From Bradyrhizobium rifense (GTDB lineage: Bacteria; Pseudomonadota; Alphaproteobacteria; Rhizobiales; Xanthobacteraceae): a stretch of 64,000 nucleotides of DNA. The stretch lies in assembly GCF_008123425.1 (NCBI RefSeq), contig NZ_VSSS01000037.1:1-64000 (forward strand), written 5' to 3'. The stretch's first letter is position 1. Each line of letters starts with the position of its first letter. This document shows, piece after piece, positions 26,123 through 35,320 of this stretch. The notes under the pieces are model-generated. The model did no database searches. It had not been told where the DNA came from and saw only the letters and a program-made list of their open reading frames with translations. The position numbers and the translations under genes were made by a program.

Positions 26123-27079
26123 GGATTGTGACGATTTTTAGTTGTGTGGGACGGTCCGCCAGCGGCCGAGCTCAGCCAGATGACCCACCGCGGGTCCCCG
26201 GCTTTGCATGCTCAGCACAGGCTCACATTCGGGATTGCGAAAGATGGGTCCAGTCGAGATCAATGCGCTGCTCATGATCGACCGACTACGCACAAATGCT
26301 TGAGAGATTTGATGCATTTGCCAAGCTCTAAGCGCTCCCCTGTTACTGTGAGACCGTCGCCGCTCAAGGCGTCTTGCGGACCTGCATCGGGCTTACGTCA
26401 TCGGCCGCTGCCATGCTGCAAGACGCGCTCAGATTGTAGCCCGAGCCCAATGAGGGCGAGTGTCATCCATCGCAAAACCAGAGCGTCTCATCAAACGATT
26501 CGATGTCTGTTGCGCGACGGAAGATCGTGACTCTAACTATCGATCAGGGCGGATGCTTTGAGACACGCCGTCCGACGTTACGCGCTGATCCGGGTATAGC
26601 CGGAGCTGTCGCGCTCACGTCGAGCTAGGCGCCAACAACCGACGCACCTATTTGGTGTGGCTTGCGCCAACAAGGGAGTTTCCACCGTGCTCGAAAATCC
26701 GCATCTGAGCGCCGGAGATCAGTCCGACAAGGATGAGAGCATGTGCGCTTCCTGCGTTTTGGCCTTCGATTACACGAGGCGTTGCGCGTTGCGCCAGTCC
26801 GGCGATGTTGCGTCATCATGACTGAAGCGCTCGCGCGCTCGCGGGCTATACACGCTCCGAAGCGTTTCGTGCGCGTTGCACGGCGATCCGCTTCGTCCCA
26901 TTCGCGTGTCGGAGCGGCGCGCTCCGTCACACTTTTGCGAAACCTGATTAGACTAGCTAGATCAGAGTCCAGCGGTCGATGGGCCTTGGCGCAGCGAGCT
27001 CGTGATTGGTGGCGCAATCAGCTCTTCAGCCATCCAATAAGTCGGATTGGAGATGACCATCTGGAAACCTCATGCGATA
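26123..27079. other. Long stretch without a supported gene
   Basis: About 950 bases. Frames at 26144-26530 plus, 26625-27017 minus and 26743-27255 plus have no motif and mutually overlap. One operator-like sequence is present at 26490-26504. This separates mobile-element debris from the catabolic regulon. Confidence 0.4.
26490..26504 (+). promoter_or_regulatory. Variant of the repeated LysR-type palindrome (outlying)
   Basis: ATCAAACGATTCGAT matches the ATCGAATTATTCGAT element at 12 of 15 positions and is followed by GTCTGT, as at 28054-28068. It is not near an intact gene start. Confidence 0.35.
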
Positions 27080-27988
27080 TCAAGCGGCTTCCGGAAGGGT
27101 GGCCTTTTTGCAAAGGCGGACTAGCCAACGGCAAAACGCACGAGAAATTTCGGGATTGTCACTACGGTCGACCGCATAGGCCCGATAGTGCATGCCGCTG
27201 GGCGCACGTGATCCTGGTATCACATGTAGAGCGCCCCCGCGCACCAGATCGCTGACAATGATTTCGGGCGCTACCAGAAGGCATTTTCCCGTCATGACCG
27301 CCGGCAGAGCCAGGTAATTGTGATCATAACGCGCCCCCGAGCTTATGTCTTTAGTGGTCAGGTTCATCGCCCGCAGCCATGTGGGCAGTATGTCGGGCCG
27401 GGATGTGATATTCAGAATCGGCATTGCGCGAACAATCGAGAGGCCTTTACCAACGACGTGATTTGGAGAGCCCACACAGACCAGTTGCTCGTTGTAGATT
27501 TCCCAATCGTCGGCCGGTTCGACGACGGAAAGATCGCGTGTAATCAGGATGTCGAAATCGTCGGTGGATATCGGCAGTGACAGTGAGCTGATCACATCCA
27601 CGATGACGCCGCCCATTTCTGCGGAAAATGCCTGGAGATTCGGAATCAGAAGAGAGTACGCGAAGGTCGAAAGCGACGTGCGGACCACAAGCCGATTGAC
27701 GTCTGGACGATCCCGCCGGCGCATTCTCTTAGCGGTGAAGCACACGGTGTCTAGCGGCTCGGCGACTGTGTTCGCAAAGAGCCTTCCGAATTCCGTCAAT
27801 TCGCTCCGCTTGCCGCGTCGTTGCATGAGGTCTGTGCCCAGATGGTCCTGCAGCACGGCCAGGTAGCGGCTCACGGAGCTCTGGGTCATTCCCAATGCGT
27901 GAGCCGCGCGCGTGACGCTTCCTTCTCGCGCGATCGTTACGAACACGCGGATCGCGTTGAGGGGCACTTCATTGTCTCCGGTGGCCAT
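27080..27988 (-). CDS. LysR-family regulator of the catabolic block (probable)
   Basis: A 302-residue LysR protein. The helix-turn-helix occupies about residues 8-66 (NAIRVFVTIAREGSVTRAAH, then MTQSSVSRYLAVLQ), and the effector-binding domain is complete to residue 300. A 12/15 match to the repeated palindrome lies 66 bases upstream of its start, fitting autoregulation, and the same element precedes the transport and aminotransferase genes. I infer that it senses the compound imported by those genes. A fragment of a closely related LysR lies at 30533-30700. Confidence 0.88.
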   Translation of the reverse strand: MATGDNEVPLNAIRVFVTIAREGSVTRAAHALGMTQSSVSRYLAVLQDHLGTDLMQRRGKRSELTEFGRLFANTVAEPLDTVCFTAKRMRRRDRPDVNRLVVRTSLSTFAYSLLIPNLQAFSAEMGGVIVDVISSLSLPISTDDFDILITRDLSVVEPADDWEIYNEQLVCVGSPNHVVGKGLSIVRAMPILNITSRPDILPTWLRAMNLTTKDISSGARYDHNYLALPAVMTGKCLLVAPEIIVSDLVRGGALHVIPGSRAPSGMHYRAYAVDRSDNPEISRAFCRWLVRLCKKATLPEAA

Positions 27989-28053
27989 CTTCTATTCCAG
28001 AAAATTGTCGCCAGCTCTTACTGGCAGCAGGCCACGACAAAATGAAAGTTCCC

Positions 28054-28068
28054 AGCAGATTATTCGAT
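28054..28068 (+). promoter_or_regulatory. LysR-type palindrome upstream of lysR
   Basis: AGCAGATTATTCGAT, a 12/15 match with the right arm ATTCGAT intact, followed by GTCTGTC. It lies 66 bases before the LysR start at 27988. Confidence 0.5.
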
Positions 28069-28192
28069 GTCTGTCGCCGGATTACTGCTTATAAACGATA
28101 TATCGCGCGCAAAAACGGCCTAAGCCAAAAACGAACGGCGTAATGGCCTATCGCGCTGAAAACCTCGCCATTCGCGGCGCGGCTGGGACGGA

Positions 28193-29065
28193 TCAGCAAA
28201 GGAAGCGAGATTCGGCTGATTTAATCTCGTCCATCCTCTGAAGTCTAAAAATCTCCTCCACCGGCAGAATGTCCTTGTGAACGTTCTGGACGCCGTCATC
28301 GGCGATGATCCGGCGGAAGGTCTCCTGCATGCCAGTTGCAGCAGCGCGGATCCCGTAGTTGCCGTAGATCGTCATGCGAATATTGCCGAGTGCCTTGACG
28401 CGCTCGGCATTAAGTTCCGGGTACGCGTTCGGCACGATCGCCAGCGGCACCGATCCGGTCCAGGCGCGTGAAAAGCTTTCGATCTCGGAAGGATCCCTCT
28501 TTTTCGAATGGATCAAGATCATGTCGGCGCCAGCGTCCACATAGGCTTGAGCACGCTGCAGGGCTTCGGTTTCGCCGAGGCCTGCGATCAGCGCTTCGGT
28601 GCGGGCGATCACGAGAAAATCCGGATCCTGTCTTGTCGTGACGGCGGCCGCGATTTTGCCCTTGAACTCCTCAATGCGCAGCAGTTCCTGGCGCCCACCG
28701 GCAACGAGGCTCGTCACTTTCGGAAAGGTCTTGTCTTCAATGACGACGGCGCTCGCACCGGCCCGCTCGTATTCGCCGATTGCATGGATGACATTGATTG
28801 CGTTGCCGTAGCCCGTATCGATATCGGCGACGATCGGCAGCGTCGTGCGTCCGGCGATCGCCCGCAGCATGTCGAGATGCTGGGTCATCGAGATCAGGCT
28901 CATGTCCGGCAGGCCGTAAAGCGCCGACAACTCGAAGCCGGAGGCCCACAGGCCATCGAATCCGGCTTCTTCGGCGAGGATCGCCGAAAGCGGGCTGTGG
29001 GCGGCCATGATGTGGACAAGACTGGTCTCGGCCATGCGAGCGCGAAGGCGTTTGGCAGGGGACAT
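28193..29065 (-). CDS. palA: Phosphonopyruvate hydrolase-like enzyme (PEP mutase/isocitrate lyase superfamily)
   Basis: A 290-residue protein of the PEP mutase branch. The metal-binding DIDTGYGN block is at residues 81-88 and EDKTFPKVTS at 110-119. PEP mutases have EDK-x5-NS; here Thr118 replaces the Asn. Phosphonopyruvate hydrolase of Variovorax Pal2 has a Thr at the same place, together with the flanking GRQELxRIEEFxGKIAAA pattern also seen here. The expected reaction is phosphonopyruvate + water to pyruvate + phosphate. It starts 11 bases after the aminotransferase upstream, which would supply phosphonopyruvate from phosphonoalanine. A longer frame to 29332 is discarded because it lies over that aminotransferase. 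Another hydrolytic or lyase activity of the superfamily remains possible. Confidence 0.82.
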   Translation of the reverse strand: MSPAKRLRARMAETSLVHIMAAHSPLSAILAEEAGFDGLWASGFELSALYGLPDMSLISMTQHLDMLRAIAGRTTLPIVADIDTGYGNAINVIHAIGEYERAGASAVVIEDKTFPKVTSLVAGGRQELLRIEEFKGKIAAAVTTRQDPDFLVIARTEALIAGLGETEALQRAQAYVDAGADMILIHSKKRDPSEIESFSRAWTGSVPLAIVPNAYPELNAERVKALGNIRMTIYGNYGIRAAATGMQETFRRIIADDGVQNVHKDILPVEEIFRLQRMDEIKSAESRFLC

Positions 29066-29076
29066 CCGGAGATCTT

Positions 29077-30276
29077 TCAGGACAGGGCTGCGCAGGCGGC
29101 GATGATGCGGTCGCAGGCGCGGGTGAGGTCCTCGAGCGAGGAGGCGTAGGAAATGCGGATATAGGGCGAGGCCATAAATCCGCTTCCGGGCACGACGGCT
29201 ACGGCGAATGCGTCGAGCAGGTACATGGCAAAATCGGTGTCGGTTTCGATCACCTTGCCGCCCGGTGTGCGCTTGCCGATAACACCCGCGCAAGAGGGAA
29301 AAACGTAGAAGGCGCCGTCCGGCACGCGACATGAAAGCCCCGCGGCCTGGTTCAGCTTGGCAACGACGAGGTCGCGGCGCTGCAGAAAGGCGCTCGCGAA
29401 TTCCTGGATATGCTTCCGCCCGCCGGACAGCGCCTCGATGGCGGCATATTGGGAAATCGAACTGGTGTGCGAGGAGGTCTGGCCCTGGATGAGGTTCATG
29501 GCCTTGATCAGCGCCAGAGGCCCCGCGCCATAACCGACGCGCCAGCCAGTCATCGCGTCGGCCTTGGACACGCCGTTGACCGTCAGCGTGCGCTCGTAGA
29601 GGTCCGGCGCGACCGCCGCCATGCTAGCAAAGTCGGCGTTGTAGGTGAGCTTTTCATAAATATCGTCGGAGAGCACATGGACATGGCCATGGCGCCGCAA
29701 CACCGCAGCGAGCGCGAGCAATTCGCCTCGGCTGTACACCGCACCGGTCGGGTTGGACGGCGAATTCAGCATGAGCCACTTGGTGCGCGGCGTGATGGCA
29801 GCTTCGAGCGCCTCGGGGCGTAGCTTGAAGCCATGGAATTCATCGCAGGCGACGAGAACCGGCTTGCCGCCAGCCAGCGCCACCATATCGGGATAGGAGA
29901 CCCAACAGGGTGTCGGGATCACCACCTCCTCGCCCGGGTCGAGGGTGGCGAACAGTGCGTTGAATACGACCTGCTTGGCCCCACAGCCGACCGTAATTTG
30001 GTCGATGTCGTAGTCGAGCCCGTGATCGCGGCGGAAGCTCTCGCGGATCACGTTGCGCAGCGGCTTGATACCGGCGACCGCGGTGTATTTCGTCCGCCCA
30101 TCCCGGATCGCCCGGATACCGGCTTCGCAGACAGCAGACGGCGTGTCGAAATCCGGTTCGCCCTGGCTGAGCGTGATCACATCGGCGCCCCGATCTTTCA
30201 GTTCGGCAGCGCGGGCCGTCATGGCCTTGGTTTCGGAGGGACGAACGGCATTGAGCCGTTCTGCAACGAGAGACAA
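29077..30276 (-). CDS. Class I aminotransferase (aspartate aminotransferase type)
   Basis: A 399-residue fold-type I PLP aminotransferase. Motifs are LSQGEPDFDTP near residue 37, NSPSNPTGAVYSRGE near 170, DDIYEKL and the PLP lysine in NGVSKADAMTGWRVGY near 235. The likely start is TTG at 30276, since no ATG lies in frame nearby. It forms a two-gene unit with the phosphonopyruvate-hydrolase-like enzyme, which suggests it deaminates phosphonoalanine or a related amino acid. An operator-like palindrome lies 100 bases upstream. It is in the same broad family as the partial gene at 63132-64000. Confidence 0.9.
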   Translation of the reverse strand: MSLVAERLNAVRPSETKAMTARAAELKDRGADVITLSQGEPDFDTPSAVCEAGIRAIRDGRTKYTAVAGIKPLRNVIRESFRRDHGLDYDIDQITVGCGAKQVVFNALFATLDPGEEVVIPTPCWVSYPDMVALAGGKPVLVACDEFHGFKLRPEALEAAITPRTKWLMLNSPSNPTGAVYSRGELLALAAVLRRHGHVHVLSDDIYEKLTYNADFASMAAVAPDLYERTLTVNGVSKADAMTGWRVGYGAGPLALIKAMNLIQGQTSSHTSSISQYAAIEALSGGRKHIQEFASAFLQRRDLVVAKLNQAAGLSCRVPDGAFYVFPSCAGVIGKRTPGGKVIETDTDFAMYLLDAFAVAVVPGSGFMASPYIRISYASSLEDLTRACDRIIAACAALS

Positions 30277-30375
30277 GATCGAATACCTGCGAATTTGAAA
30301 GCAAAAACTCCCGACGACTTCTACTCGTTCCTTGATGGCTTAACCAATCAGACCATCGCGTTTTCAAATGAAGGC

Positions 30376-30390
30376 ATCGAAAACTACGAT
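30376..30390 (-). promoter_or_regulatory. LysR-type palindrome upstream of the aminotransferase
   Basis: The minus strand reads ATCGTAGTTTTCGAT, a 12/15 match with both outer ATCG/CGAT arms kept. It lies 100 bases before the TTG at 30276. Confidence 0.45.
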
Positions 30391-30532
30391 GCTTTACGCC
30401 CGTCGCGTCGACATGCCTTTCTCGCAGGCGCGCCGTCCAGCGGTCAAAGCCGCGAGCAAGATCAGAACACTGATGACGTTGGTCACGGCTCGCACCTCGG
30501 ACAAGCGAGACTGAAGATTTGAACGAGCGCGC

Positions 30533-30700
30533 CTAGAAAAACATTGTGAGATAGGTGCGCACGCCGGTGCGGTTCGCTTCCGTTTTGTCGCGCCGATGCA
30601 TGCGCTCCGCAGTTAACAGGATCGCTTGCTTAGCGAGGGCGTCGGCGGAGGCCGACAATTCGCTGTTCGGCTGCCCAACTCGGCGACCTTTGACTCGAGA
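30533..30700 (-). pseudogene. LysR remnant, paralogue of the 27080-27988 regulator
   Basis: The minus strand reads SELSASADALAKQA, then LTAERMHRRDKTEANRTGVRTYLTMF. The intact regulator has SELTEFGRLFANTV and FTAKRMRRRDRPDVNRLVVRT in the same order. Only this linker segment survives. An old duplicate of the regulator therefore once lay in the divergent promoter region. Confidence 0.6.
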
Positions 30701-30875
30701 CAGTTTTCCCGACAGCGAGGATGCTAGCCGAACCTCCGGCTGATACCGAGGCCTTTGCCACCCGCGTCGCCCACGAGACCTTTCCACCAAAGTTGCGCAC
30801 CGCACTCACCGATTGCGCTTACTTTCCGTCGCTCTCCCAAGAGCGGAACACGTCATCGCATCTGCGGATGTACAT

Positions 30876-30890
30876 ATCGAATTATTCGAT
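30876..30890 (+). promoter_or_regulatory. Perfect LysR-type palindrome before the ABC operon
   Basis: ATCGAATTATTCGAT is a perfect inverted repeat around a central T and fits T-N11-A. It is followed by GGTCGTCATCC. It lies 126 bases before the ATPase start at 31016. Confidence 0.65.
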
Positions 30891-31015
30891 GGTCGTCATC
30901 CGACTGTAGCAGTACGAGTTTCTAAGGTCTGGCACGCCAGCGTACACGTCCAAACGGGATGATCTCGGTGCCGTGCTCCGCAGGGGGTTTTCATGACGAT
31001 GTGGAGGTAACGGCG

Positions 31016-32194
31016 ATGGCATCCGTATCGATTGACAGCATCCATAAGAATTACGGCGCAACATCCGTCTTGCGTGGTGTTTCGCTGTCGATAGCGGATG
31101 GCGAGTTCCTGACGCTGTTGGGACCATCGGGGTGTGGGAAGTCGACGCTGCTGCGTATCCTGGCGGGACTCGAGGTGCAGGATGCAGGTTCGCTCTCGAT
31201 TGGCGAGCGGGCTGTCGACAACCTCAGGCCGAAGTGCCGGGACGTAGCGATGGTGTTCCAGTCTTATGCGCTCTATCCCCATATGACGGTTGCCTCCAAC
31301 ATGGGCCTGCCGCTTCGAATGCGCCGGCTCTCGACCTTCGAGAGGCTTCCTCTTCTGGGCCGCCTGCTGCCGGGAACGGCGCGGATCGCTGCCGAGATCG
31401 ACGCGGAAGTCACCCGTACGGCCAAGTCCCTCGGCATTGGCCACCTGCTGGCCCGCAAACCGGGGCAGCTCTCCGGCGGCCAGCGCCAGCGCGTGGCGGT
31501 CGGCCGGGCGATGGTGCGTCATCCGGCTGTTTTCCTGATGGATGAGCCGCTGTCAAATCTCGACGCCAAGCTCCGTGTGCAGATGCGCGCCGAAATCAAG
31601 GAACTGCACCAGCGGCTCGGGGTCACCTTCGTCTATGTCACTCATGACCAAGCCGAGGCCATGACGCTGTCGGACCGCGTGGCTGTGATGCTCGACGGCG
31701 AGTTGTTGCAGGTCGCTCCGCCGCAGGAGATCTATGCCGATCCGGACGACCGGCGCGTCGCCGAATTCATCGGTTCGCCCAAGATCAACATGCTCGACGG
31801 TGTGGTGCGCGAACGTGGCCTGATCGATGTGGCCGGATCGACGCTTGCGATCGGGGCCGATGCGCTTGCCGGAGCGCATCTCACCCTCGGCATTCGCCCC
31901 GAGGCTTTTCATCTCGCCGAACGCGGCGGGCAGGGCGCACTGACCGGTTCCGTGCGCATGATCGAGCATATGGGCTCCGATCTCTTCGTCCATCTCGATC
32001 TGGCGGGCGGCGATCATCCGTTGATCGCAAGGCTGCTGGCCGAACGGGCGCCTCATGTCGTCCCCGGCCAGACCCTACACGTCGGCGTCGGGCCAGATCG
32101 CGTGCTTCTGTTTGATCATGATGGGCGTCGTTTGCGCCAAGAAGTCGAATCCGGCCGGGCGTCGGTCACGCCGATCCGGGAGGTCGCCCGATGA
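31016..32194 (+). CDS. ABC transporter ATPase (UgpC/MalK type)
   Basis: A 392-residue ATPase of an importer. The Walker A motif GPSGCGKS is at 36-43, the signature LSGGQ at 152-156 and Walker B FLMDEP at 173-178. A C-terminal regulatory OB domain follows (LTLGIRPEAFHLAE). The MalK/UgpC group serves sugars, glycerol phosphates and other polyols or phospho-compounds. GGAGGT ten bases before the ATG at 31016 fixes the start. The stop overlaps the first permease by ATGA. This is the first gene of an operon of eleven genes to 42474, preceded by the perfect palindrome. Confidence 0.93.
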   Translation: MASVSIDSIHKNYGATSVLRGVSLSIADGEFLTLLGPSGCGKSTLLRILAGLEVQDAGSLSIGERAVDNLRPKCRDVAMVFQSYALYPHMTVASNMGLPLRMRRLSTFERLPLLGRLLPGTARIAAEIDAEVTRTAKSLGIGHLLARKPGQLSGGQRQRVAVGRAMVRHPAVFLMDEPLSNLDAKLRVQMRAEIKELHQRLGVTFVYVTHDQAEAMTLSDRVAVMLDGELLQVAPPQEIYADPDDRRVAEFIGSPKINMLDGVVRERGLIDVAGSTLAIGADALAGAHLTLGIRPEAFHLAERGGQGALTGSVRMIEHMGSDLFVHLDLAGGDHPLIARLLAERAPHVVPGQTLHVGVGPDRVLLFDHDGRRLRQEVESGRASVTPIREVAR

Positions 32195-33165
32195 GCGAGC
32201 CTCTTGCTCTTACCGGCGCTCCCGACGAGCCATCTGCGACGGGTAGCGTTCGAGCGCTCCCATCCCCCGCCGTCGCACCGGCCCGCAGGCGGGCCTTGAC
32301 AGAAGCGCTGGCGGCCTGGGCGCTGGCCGGGCCGGCGGTCTTCTTTCTGCTCGCCCTGTTCTTCCTGCCGGTGATCGGCGTCCTTGTCATCGCGCTCACC
32401 GACTGGCAATTCGGCGCGCTGACGCTCGCCTTTGTCGGCCTCGCCAACTTCCGCGAGGTCTTCGCTGACGATGGTTTTAGGGCCTCGCTCGTCAACACAA
32501 TCGTCTACGTTCTGATCGTCGTGCCGGGCACCCTCGTCTTTGGCCTTCTGATTGCGCTTCTGATCGAAAGCGGAAAGTCCTGCCGCTCCTTTTACCGCGC
32601 CATCCACTTCCTGCCCTTCATGGCGACGCTCACGGCCATGGCGGTCGCTTGGGAGGCATTGCTGCATCCCACGATCGGCCTCGTCAACCAGACGCTCGCC
32701 GCCATCGGCCTGCCGACCGCCAACTGGCTGCGCGACGAGAATACGGCCCTCCCGGTGCTGGCCGTCATCGGTATCTGGCAGAACCTGGGCTACGCCATGG
32801 TGCTGTTTCTGGCGGGCCTGAAGAGCATCCCGCAGGATCTCTACGATGCTGCCGATATCGACGGTGCTGACCTTTGGCTCGACCGATTTCGCACCGTCAC
32901 CTTGCCGCTGCTCGGGCCGGTCTCGATGTTCGTCGTCATCGTCGTGGCGCTGAGGGCATTCGAGTCGTTCGACACCGTGAAAGTGCTTACCCAAGGCGGG
33001 CCCGGCCACGCCTCCGAAATGCTGCTCTACACGCTATATCGGGAGAGCTTTGAGTATCTGCGCACCGGATATGGCGCCGCCGTTGCGGTCGTCTTTCTCG
33101 CCATCGTCGTGACCCTCACCCTCGCTCAAGCCCGGCTCATGGATAGGAAGGTGCATTACCAATGA
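32191..33165 (+). CDS. ABC transporter permease (MalF/UgpA type)
   Basis: A 324-residue inner-membrane protein with a Pro/Ala-rich cytoplasmic N-terminus and six predicted membrane segments beginning LAAWALAGPAVFFLLALFFLP (abbreviated). The EAA loop is seen as DAADIDGADLWLDRFRTVTLP. It overlaps both neighbours by four bases and forms the importer channel together with the next gene. Confidence 0.92.
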   Translation: MSEPLALTGAPDEPSATGSVRALPSPAVAPARRRALTEALAAWALAGPAVFFLLALFFLPVIGVLVIALTDWQFGALTLAFVGLANFREVFADDGFRASLVNTIVYVLIVVPGTLVFGLLIALLIESGKSCRSFYRAIHFLPFMATLTAMAVAWEALLHPTIGLVNQTLAAIGLPTANWLRDENTALPVLAVIGIWQNLGYAMVLFLAGLKSIPQDLYDAADIDGADLWLDRFRTVTLPLLGPVSMFVVIVVALRAFESFDTVKVLTQGGPGHASEMLLYTLYRESFEYLRTGYGAAVAVVFLAIVVTLTLAQARLMDRKVHYQ

Positions 33166-34010
33166 GCATCAACATGCACCCGAACCGCTTGTTGCAGCCG
33201 TCCGCCATCGTTCGCCATGCGGTTCTACTCACCACCGGCGCGCTCATTCTTGTACCTTTCGTCTGGATGGTGTCGCTATCGCTCAAGCCGCCGGGGGAGA
33301 TCTTCCGCGCGTCATTCTCCTTTTGGCCGACGCAATTCTATGGCGTCGAGAACTACACCAAGGCGCTTACCGAAGCGCCGCTGCCGCGCTATATGGGCAA
33401 TGGCCTGATCGTTTGTGCTCTGATCCTCGGCCTTCAGATCCTCGTATGCGCCCCTTGCGCCTATGCGCTCGCCAAGCTTCGCTTTCCCGGCCGAGACCTG
33501 CTCTTCGCCATGGTGTTGATCGGCCTGCTGCTGCCGCACCAGGTGCTCTCGCTGCCGCTCTTCGTCCTCGGTTACCAGCTTGGCATTCTCAACACGTATG
33601 CTGCGCTTATCTTCCCTTATGTGGTCTCGCCCTTCGGCATCTTCCTGTTCCGCCAGTTCTTCAAGACCATTCCCGATGACGTGGTCCATGCCGCGCGGCT
33701 CGACGGTCTCTCAGAAATCGCGATCGTGTGGAAGATCATGGTGCCAATGGCACTGCCGGCACTTGCCGCATTCTCGATCTTCTCAGTTGTTGGCCATTGG
33801 AATGATCTGTTCTGGCCATTGATTGCGGTACGGGACGAATCCCTGATGCCTCCGCCCCTCGGAATCATGGCTTTCAAGAGCGAAGAGTCCGGCAATGACT
33901 ACGGCCCGCTGATGGCCGCATCGACCCTTATCGTTCTCCCCCTGGTCGTCGCTTTCCTTGCCGCTCAGAAGTGGTTCGTCGAAGGTATGACTGGCGGAGC
34001 CGTCAAGTAG
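33162..34010 (+). CDS. ABC transporter permease (MalG/UgpE type)
   Basis: A 282-residue permease with six membrane segments. The EAA motif is visible as HAARLDGLSEIAIVWKIMVP near residue 185. It is the second channel subunit, overlapping the first by ATGA. The binding-protein gene begins 16 bases later. Confidence 0.92.
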   Translation: MSINMHPNRLLQPSAIVRHAVLLTTGALILVPFVWMVSLSLKPPGEIFRASFSFWPTQFYGVENYTKALTEAPLPRYMGNGLIVCALILGLQILVCAPCAYALAKLRFPGRDLLFAMVLIGLLLPHQVLSLPLFVLGYQLGILNTYAALIFPYVVSPFGIFLFRQFFKTIPDDVVHAARLDGLSEIAIVWKIMVPMALPALAAFSIFSVVGHWNDLFWPLIAVRDESLMPPPLGIMAFKSEESGNDYGPLMAASTLIVLPLVVAFLAAQKWFVEGMTGGAVK

Positions 34011-34026
34011 GATCGTGGAGCGCCAA

Positions 34027-35292
34027 ATGGATCTCACCCGCAGGAAGGCCCTGATCGGGCTTTGTGTGGCGGCTGTCCCCGCGCCGCGGGCGGCGTCCGC
34101 CGCTCAGAGACCCCTGAGGATTAGTGTGCCGATGGGCCTCCATCAGAAAATGATTGAGGAGCTCGGGGCACGATTTACCAAGGCCAATCCGGCCATTGCC
34201 GTCGAGTTCTTGGGCAAGGGCGATAATTGGGATCCCCTGCTGCAGGTCACGCTTCGCGAGGGCCTCGTCAACGGTCTGCCCGATGCGACTTGGCAGTCGC
34301 TTGCCTATGCGCGCCTCCTTGCCCGTCGCGGCTACATACAACCACTCGATCCTTTGGCCGGTGGCCGGGCTGCCTTCACCGCACTCGGCCTCCCGGAGCC
34401 TCTGCTGGAATCAATCTCTGGCGATAGCGGCGTCCACGCGATGCCGTTCGGAACCACGATCCCTGTCGTTTACTACAACATGGATCTCCTGAAGCGGGCC
34501 GGGCACGCCGCCGCGCAGCCGCCCTCAACCTGGGACGAGATTATCGAGGTTGCCGGAAAGATCTCTGCACTCGACCGCACGATCACCGGCGGCTTCATTG
34601 AAAACGACGCGAGCAACGCTTGGATCTTCCAGAACCTGGTTGCAAGTTCCGGTGGGCGGATGATGACGCCCGATCTATCCGACGTCGCGTTCAATGCCCC
34701 CGAAGGCCGCAGCTCCCTGGAGCTTCTCTGGCGGTTTGGCGATGTGAGCGGGACGAACATGAGCCGCGAGCAGGCGCGGCAGGCGTTCAATGCCGGTGCT
34801 TGTGGCATTCTGATCAGATCCGCCAGCGGAACTACGTCCGTCTCCGAGGCCACCCAGAGGCGCTTCGAGTTGATGGTCGGCCGGTTGCCCATCCCGAGCC
34901 CAAAGGGTCGCTTGGTGGGAGCTGGCCATGGATTCATGGTCTTCACCAAGGATACGGAACGACAGAAGGCGCTGTGGACCTTCTTCCGCTTCGCCGCAAG
35001 TGCCGAGGGCCAGATGATCCTTGCACGGCAGAGCGGCTACATGCCGGTCAACATGTCGGCGCTCGGGCAAGCCGATTTCCTCAAGGAGTATCTTCAGATC
35101 AATCCCTATCACCGTGCCGTCGTTGAAGCCCTCGCGATCACCACGGATCAGTTCTCGTTCCTCAAAGACAACACGGTCAAGATCACCGACATGATGGCCG
35201 ATGTCATGCGGGACGTCGTGGCGCATCGGACGAGGCCTGATGTCGCGCTGAAGGCGATGGCCGATCAGACCCGCAAGCTCCTGAGCTCCTGA
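34027..35292 (+). CDS. Extracellular solute-binding protein, family 1 (first)
   Basis: A 421-residue periplasmic binding protein for the importer. The N-terminus is Tat-like (MDLTRRKALIGLCVAAVPAP, cleavage near ASA). The family 1 core includes PFGTTIPVVYYNMDLLKRAG and SGYMPVNMSAL. I prefer the ATG at 34027, with GGAG ten bases before it, to the GTG at 34015. It is a clear paralogue of the binding protein at 49348-50613, which has the same length and shares long stretches (DNTVKI-DMMA, QTRKLL). The ligand is unknown. Confidence 0.92.
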   Translation: MDLTRRKALIGLCVAAVPAPRAASAAQRPLRISVPMGLHQKMIEELGARFTKANPAIAVEFLGKGDNWDPLLQVTLREGLVNGLPDATWQSLAYARLLARRGYIQPLDPLAGGRAAFTALGLPEPLLESISGDSGVHAMPFGTTIPVVYYNMDLLKRAGHAAAQPPSTWDEIIEVAGKISALDRTITGGFIENDASNAWIFQNLVASSGGRMMTPDLSDVAFNAPEGRSSLELLWRFGDVSGTNMSREQARQAFNAGACGILIRSASGTTSVSEATQRRFELMVGRLPIPSPKGRLVGAGHGFMVFTKDTERQKALWTFFRFAASAEGQMILARQSGYMPVNMSALGQADFLKEYLQINPYHRAVVEALAITTDQFSFLKDNTVKITDMMADVMRDVVAHRTRPDVALKAMADQTRKLLSS

Positions 35293-35320
35293 GACGCTCT
35301 TCATCCAACCGGAAATCCCC

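Noticed and set aside
26625..27255. ORFs on both strands between debris and the LysR gene
   Set aside because: They overlap each other and the lysR end, and lack motifs or ribosome-binding sites.
28193..29065. PEP mutase starting a phosphonate biosynthesis pathway
   Set aside because: The EDK-x5-NS motif of PEP mutase is EDKTFPKVTS here, with Thr for Asn. The rest of the sequence follows phosphonopyruvate hydrolase, and no phosphonopyruvate decarboxylase gene is next to it.
32116..33009. Minus-strand ORF of 297 residues over the first permease
   Set aside because: Antisense shadow of a hydrophobic protein, giving the typical Asp/Gly/Arg/Gln-rich false frame.
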